DNA from: Cryptomeria japonica
Lineage: Eukaryota > Streptophyta > Pinopsida > Cupressales > Cupressaceae
Assembly: GCF_030272615.1 (NCBI RefSeq)
Contig: NC_081412.1
Location: 669,750,852 to 669,814,851, forward strand
Length of the DNA: 64,000 nucleotides
Direction: 5' to 3'
In this document: positions 59,838-64,000 of the stretch, piece by piece
Layout of the letters: the number at the start of each line of letters is the position of its first letter
How positions within the stretch are numbered: the stretch's first letter is position 1
Made by a program: the position numbers and the translations under genes
The notes under the pieces: generated by a model
What the model saw: only the letters and a program-made list of their open reading frames with translations
Told to the model about the DNA's origin: nothing
The model's database searches: none

Positions 59838-62800
59838 TCAACCTTGTAACTGGGTAGTTACAATTTGAAATAGATCCACCAAAATCAAGTTTATACTCTC
59901 CATAAACTTTTTACTATCTCTTATTGCTGTCTCTATTCTTTTAACTGTACTGGTGAGGTGCTGCATATGCTCTGCCGGTGTTTTCTGTCCCTGTATCAGT
60001 GCCTCAGATATTTCCTTCCACAATTATACTAGATAGTCCAATATTGGACTCAATTTTAATCTCATATGCTTTGCCTTATTCACTATTCTCTCCTTTTCTC
60101 TTTCTAATTTAAGTAACTCTTCCTCAAAATTTGTTATCCTTTGCTCAAAAACTGATAATGTATCAGGCGAGTTAACAAAATTATCATCAAGTTTATTGAT
60201 TTCATCCTATACATTTCTTATTTTCTTATCTATGTCTACTATCAAAAAGTTTGTCTTATAGGTGTCTTTGTACAAAGTTTTGTATTCTTTCAATAAGTTA
60301 CATAGTTCTGGTAGAAGTGTGTCAAAATCCCTAGTACACTTCTTTATCTGATCTTCAAAGAATTTTTTCTTTTTAATTTATACTTTGTCCTTCAATGTCT
60401 CTTCTTTTATTTTCTCAATGTTCTCTGTGATATATTTACACAAAGTATCAAGTGTTCCTAAAGAATCTTTATTGTCTATATTACAGTTAGGAGCAATTAC
60501 CTTCAAAATTGGGATTGTGTCATCTATAGTTTTGTAAGCCTATGAACTACAATCTGTTATCCTTTTGATTGAATCCAAAAGTACTTTAGTTACATTTGTT
60601 GGTTTGTGGCCTACTGAGGAGGAACCAACATTTGGAATTCCACCAGTGGAAAAAGTAACCAAGCTTGTTGTGACCTCTGGTAGGTCTGTTTGTTTTTGCA
60701 TTTCTTTAAGCAATGGTTTGTGTACTTCTCCAGTTGTCGGTGGCACTGTTTCCTCATGAACCTGTTCCTATTTCTGTTTTGGAGCCTATTCCTGTTGTTG
60801 TTGCACTATCTCAATCTGAGCTTCTGCATGTTGTTCTTTGTCATCTGCCGGTTTCTCCTATGTTTTAACAGTTTGCTCAGCTATCGGTGGCTCACTAGCC
60901 ATTTCAGTCTTACCAGTTGTATCTTTGTCTACCACAATGTTGATCTTTTGTGTATCAACATCTACTGTGTATAAGACTTCAGGATTAGGATTGACATCCT
61001 CTTCACACATACTTTCAACTTCCGGTTGATCTTCTGTAGTTGTTGTTATTGGTGATGTAAAAGAAGGTGGGGGTAAGTTGTCTTTTACTTTAATACTCGG
61101 AGGTCAACCAACCTTTCCTTTTCCTTTGTCTCTTTCTTTCTGATATACCTTTATTGGTTTGGAGTTTTGGTATTCTTCCTATTTTTCTTTTTCAACTAGG
61201 AATATATCCCATGCATTTTTTGTTTCTTCAATCACCTCATTGACTCTTCCAACCATTAATGCAATGTGCTAGTGTGCAGTAGAGAATACTGACCAGTTGG
61301 CTTCAATAATTAAATCATCAATTTCTTTAGGTGAGTTCACTGGGTACACAACAAGTAGCTTTTCTATCTTGATTTTCTTGTCAAGTTCTATTACTACTTG
61401 TCTCCTTGCTTCCAGTCTTTTGAACAGTTCATCTGGTACTTCATCTACAACTTCCCTCAAAAATTTCTTATACATGTCCATATGCAATATAACACTATTT
61501 TCTACTTGTTCTTTTTCATCTGCTGTTAGAGTGTCATACAATTTCTCTATATTCTTTAGTTTCCCTTCCTCTGTAATTTCATTCAATAATATATTAAGAG
61601 GAGCCATGTTTTGTTTTGTTCTCTTCTTCTTATTGGGTGTCAGTTTCTTCTTTGGTGTAGTCTTCTTAACCGGTGATCTCACTGCTTGTTGTTTTTGTCT
61701 TGTTCTCCTAGGTGAGGGTGTGGTTTCCAGTGAGGGATCTCTTTTCCTTACAAATCTTTTGAAAGCTGCAGGCATGTCACTCTCCGAAGAAGTGCCTACG
61801 GGGGATAGATGAGTCTCAGGCTATAGAGTTCCTAGCTCATCCTCAGTGATACCTGTTTGTTTTACACATCTTCTTTAATAGCCTTTACCTGTCTAGAGCC
61901 TCTTCTCACAACTGCCTCAACCTTTTTCACTCTTTTCTTAGATTGTATTTGTTTTTCTATAGTCTCAGCACTACCAAATACTTCTTCCTTTGGTTCGTTT
62001 GGTGCTTCTAGAAGTGCTTTAGCATAAGTCTCAATTATGTGATCATCTGTCTCATAGCCCATCTCTATTACCCAGATTGTTCTTGGGATGACTACTTCCA
62101 TCCAGATTTCATCCTTTTTTATTACAAAACATATTTCATCCTTATATTTGTCAAAAATCTTTTGTGATAATCTGATTCTCTTCTTCATTTTGGCCTTAAG
62201 TGCTTGAAAGAAATCATGGATATTGTTTTGCTTATCTTCTCCCATATTATTGAATAATTCTATTAGCTGTTTACCTACCGGTATATCAAATCTAAGTTCT
62301 TTGTAACCTATACTGGGAACTTGTTTGGTTATATGTAGCATCAAACATACTAGCAGATTTCCAAACGTAAAAGTTCCTTTCTTATCCTTCTTAATGTTGC
62401 CTAGGTTGTCAATTAACTCATCCTTCAACCACTCACATATATCAATTTTTGCATTATCTATGATCATGTCATAAGAAATTTTAATGCATAAATTTAAAAC
62501 TAAATTGAGTCTATTTGCATGAGTTGCCTTATACCCTAATATCATACTGATAAACCTTACATTGATGTTGGTTACATCATTGACTCTTAGGGACCTTTTA
62601 TCATATGTAGCACTAGTTAGCTTAGTAACTAGGTCATTGGAGACCTTCTTAGTTTTGTCTGGCCTTTTACCAGTGGTCAGTAACCCTATGACAACTTTCA
62701 CAGCTTCCTTGGTGATTTTGTGAATTGCATCTAACCAGAAAAATTCACCATGTACCCTGCTTAAGACTATCCTAATCACATCCTTGGGAAATTCAGGAAT

Positions 62801-63110
62801 GCAAAGGATTTCAGTAAATCCTAAGGTTTTAATGATTTTATGTTCCGGTTTCACATTTCCAGAATTATCACATATGACAGTTTTATACATAGTTTTGATC
62901 TCTTCAATCTCCCAATTCCTCTATGTTGCAGTGAATGCAAATTCTGGGGTCTTCAACATAAACAACTCCTTTAGGTATTTGTGAGAAAGCACCTATATTG
63001 TCATCTTTCTTTGCTACTTTAGGAACTAGTTGAAATACGGGCCTAGGGCATTTTATGACCTCGACTACAGTAGGGTTTTCTATATAATCAAGTGCAGAGG
63101 TGGATGCCAT
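59838..63110 (-). pseudogene. Long ORF of element G (unknown family), best preserved N-terminal half
   Basis: ATG at 63110 (MASTSALDYIENPTVVEV), a frame change near 62900, an open stretch of 342 codons (62890-61862), another change near 61850, then one frame with stops to about 59838. The open stretch reads VIRIVLSRVHGEFFWLDAIH with ITKEAVKVVIG, VNDVTNINVRFISMILGYKA, DICEWLKDELIDNLGNIKKD, FTFGNLLVCLMLHITKQVP and EICFVIKKDEIWMEVVIPRT. The middle is basic (TPKKKLTPNKKKRTKQN). The tail is charged and helical. It is the best reference for the family in this window. Function unknown. Confidence 0.8.
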
Positions 63111-63413
63111 GATGATAAATACCTTTTTCTGTCTTCGATGGATTGATTGCTTGAAGTGTTTCACCTCTTTGCTTGAAGTTCCTTAGCTTTGCAAATTTTG
63201 CACTCTACGAATGTTTGAAATCACAATGAAATGAAATGGAGCCAAAACCACAAATGTATAGTGTTAATTTGTCAATTACCACATTAAATGCATGCCGGTT
63301 AAGTATTCACTTAACATTGTCTGCCGGTAATGAAGTAATTTCCAACTTCTCATCTCTAACCGAGGGAATAATAGCACGTGTCATTAGATCGCCAAACCCT
63401 CAAGAATTTTTTT

Positions 63414-64000
63414 TCAATTTGATGAAGAACTTGCTGCCGGTGGAGCATCACTTTGTCCTGCTGGTGAAGCATTGACTAGTTCTACCGGTGGAGGAGTATT
63501 CCCAATATTTAGATCAGCTTTTCTAATCCATTGTTTTGAGAATTCGTGCTTAACCTCTTCAACTTTTTCTTTACCTTTCAAGCTAGAACTTTTGTTGTTT
63601 GCCAATGATCCTTTACTTCTAGAGAATTTTGTAATATGCCCAATCTTGTTACATGCATAACAAGTCACATTATTCTTCTAAATAGCTTTCCCATAACCTA
63701 TGCCAGTTTGTGTTCTGCATTGATTAGATAAATGTCCAAATCTTCCACAAACATAACATCTCACATTCATTCTGCAATTTTCAGAATTGTGACCAACTTT
63801 GTTGCATTTTGAACATTGACCGGTGGGTGTGTTGATATTTTGATAATTTCTAGATCTACATTCATTTTCTCTATGACCATACTTATTACAGTTAAAGCAT
63901 TTTCCATTGAATTTATAAGCATTAGATTGCCTTACCAGTTTGCTGTGATCTTGTGTGTTTGTAGTACCGGAGCTTTCACCAACTTCAAAGCCAATTCTAG
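63414..64000 (-). pseudogene. Gag-like protein of element G, zinc-knuckle part (cut by window end)
   Basis: Minus-strand reading from the window edge gives a row of CCHC knuckles: CFNCNKYGHRENEC, CSKCNKVGHNSENC, CYVCGRFGHLSNQC and CYACNKIGHITKFS (last Cys lost). Then a Lys-rich linker and a Pro/Ala/Ser tail ending at 63414. Same order as in E; here more knuckle cysteines survive. The coiled-coil start lies outside the window. Confidence 0.75.

Larger units (their letters stand above)
58804..64000 (-). mobile_element. Pol-less LTR element G, running off the window
   Basis: The 3' LTR (58804-59632), polypurine block, long ORF of the unknown family, and zinc-knuckle gag-like gene are visible; the 5' end lies beyond 64000. 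The same gene order as E, with clear protein similarity over the whole ORF and the same knuckle sequences. No pol domain in the 4.4 kb of internal sequence seen. The left flank is CACTA (58799-58803), to be matched outside the window. Confidence 0.85.

Overview
This window is nuclear DNA of a seed plant, almost entirely filled with LTR retrotransposons of the Ty1-copia type. It also holds one decayed hAT transposase and one small intact-looking host gene. Evidence for a plant: initiator-methionine tRNA primer sites (TGGTATCAGAGC type), copia polyproteins ordered protease-integrase-RT-RNase H, long LTRs (0.7-1.6 kb) ending in a C-rich CCCCCCTCTCAG block, and an eight-cysteine lipid-transfer protein. 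The many old, point-mutated but little-deleted elements would fit a large, slowly turning over genome such as a gymnosperm. That last step is inference.

Layout. 1-2490: copia gag-pol fragment (A) split by a minus-strand solo LTR with a perfect 5-bp target duplication. 2491-3862: unassigned, with a 461-bp tandem duplication. 3863-4409: truncated LTR (K). 4410-12049: nearly complete autonomous copia element B (Sirevirus-like features). 12050-12669: gag fragment C. About 12670-16257: hAT pseudogene with its leader. 16258-18708: non-coding, internally repeated. 18709-21552: a long unknown reading frame (L) joined to the 3' half of copia element H (to about 29252). H is interrupted by the complete copia element I (23815-28523, minus, target duplication CTTTT). 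29253-33469: AT-rich unique DNA around a two-exon lipid-transfer protein gene (30395-31087, minus). 33470-53641: element J (plus), whose 5' LTR was entered by E (34482-40910, minus) and whose gag region was entered by F (42060-49579, minus). All three keep perfect target duplications (CTTGC, ATATG, AATAG). 53642-58301: unassigned DNA plus solo LTR N. 58302-64000: LTR fragment M interrupted by element G (minus), which runs off the end.

Main result. E, F, G and J have LTRs, primer site, polypurine tract, and (where in view) a gag-like coiled-coil/CCHC protein, but no protease, integrase, reverse transcriptase or RNase H. In place of pol each carries a long reading frame of one shared, unrecognised family: a globular N-terminal half with an SRVH...ITKEA-type motif and an FG.LLVCLM-type motif, a basic Pro/Lys/Ser middle, and a coiled-coil tail. 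L at 18709-21552 looks like a distant member. They share PBS, repeated AAAGGGGGAG tracts and LTR motifs with autonomous element B, so they look like a non-autonomous group moved by a B-like partner. Across the window nearly all in-frame stops in these old genes fall at codons for Gln, Arg or Trp, the signature of methyl-cytosine deamination.
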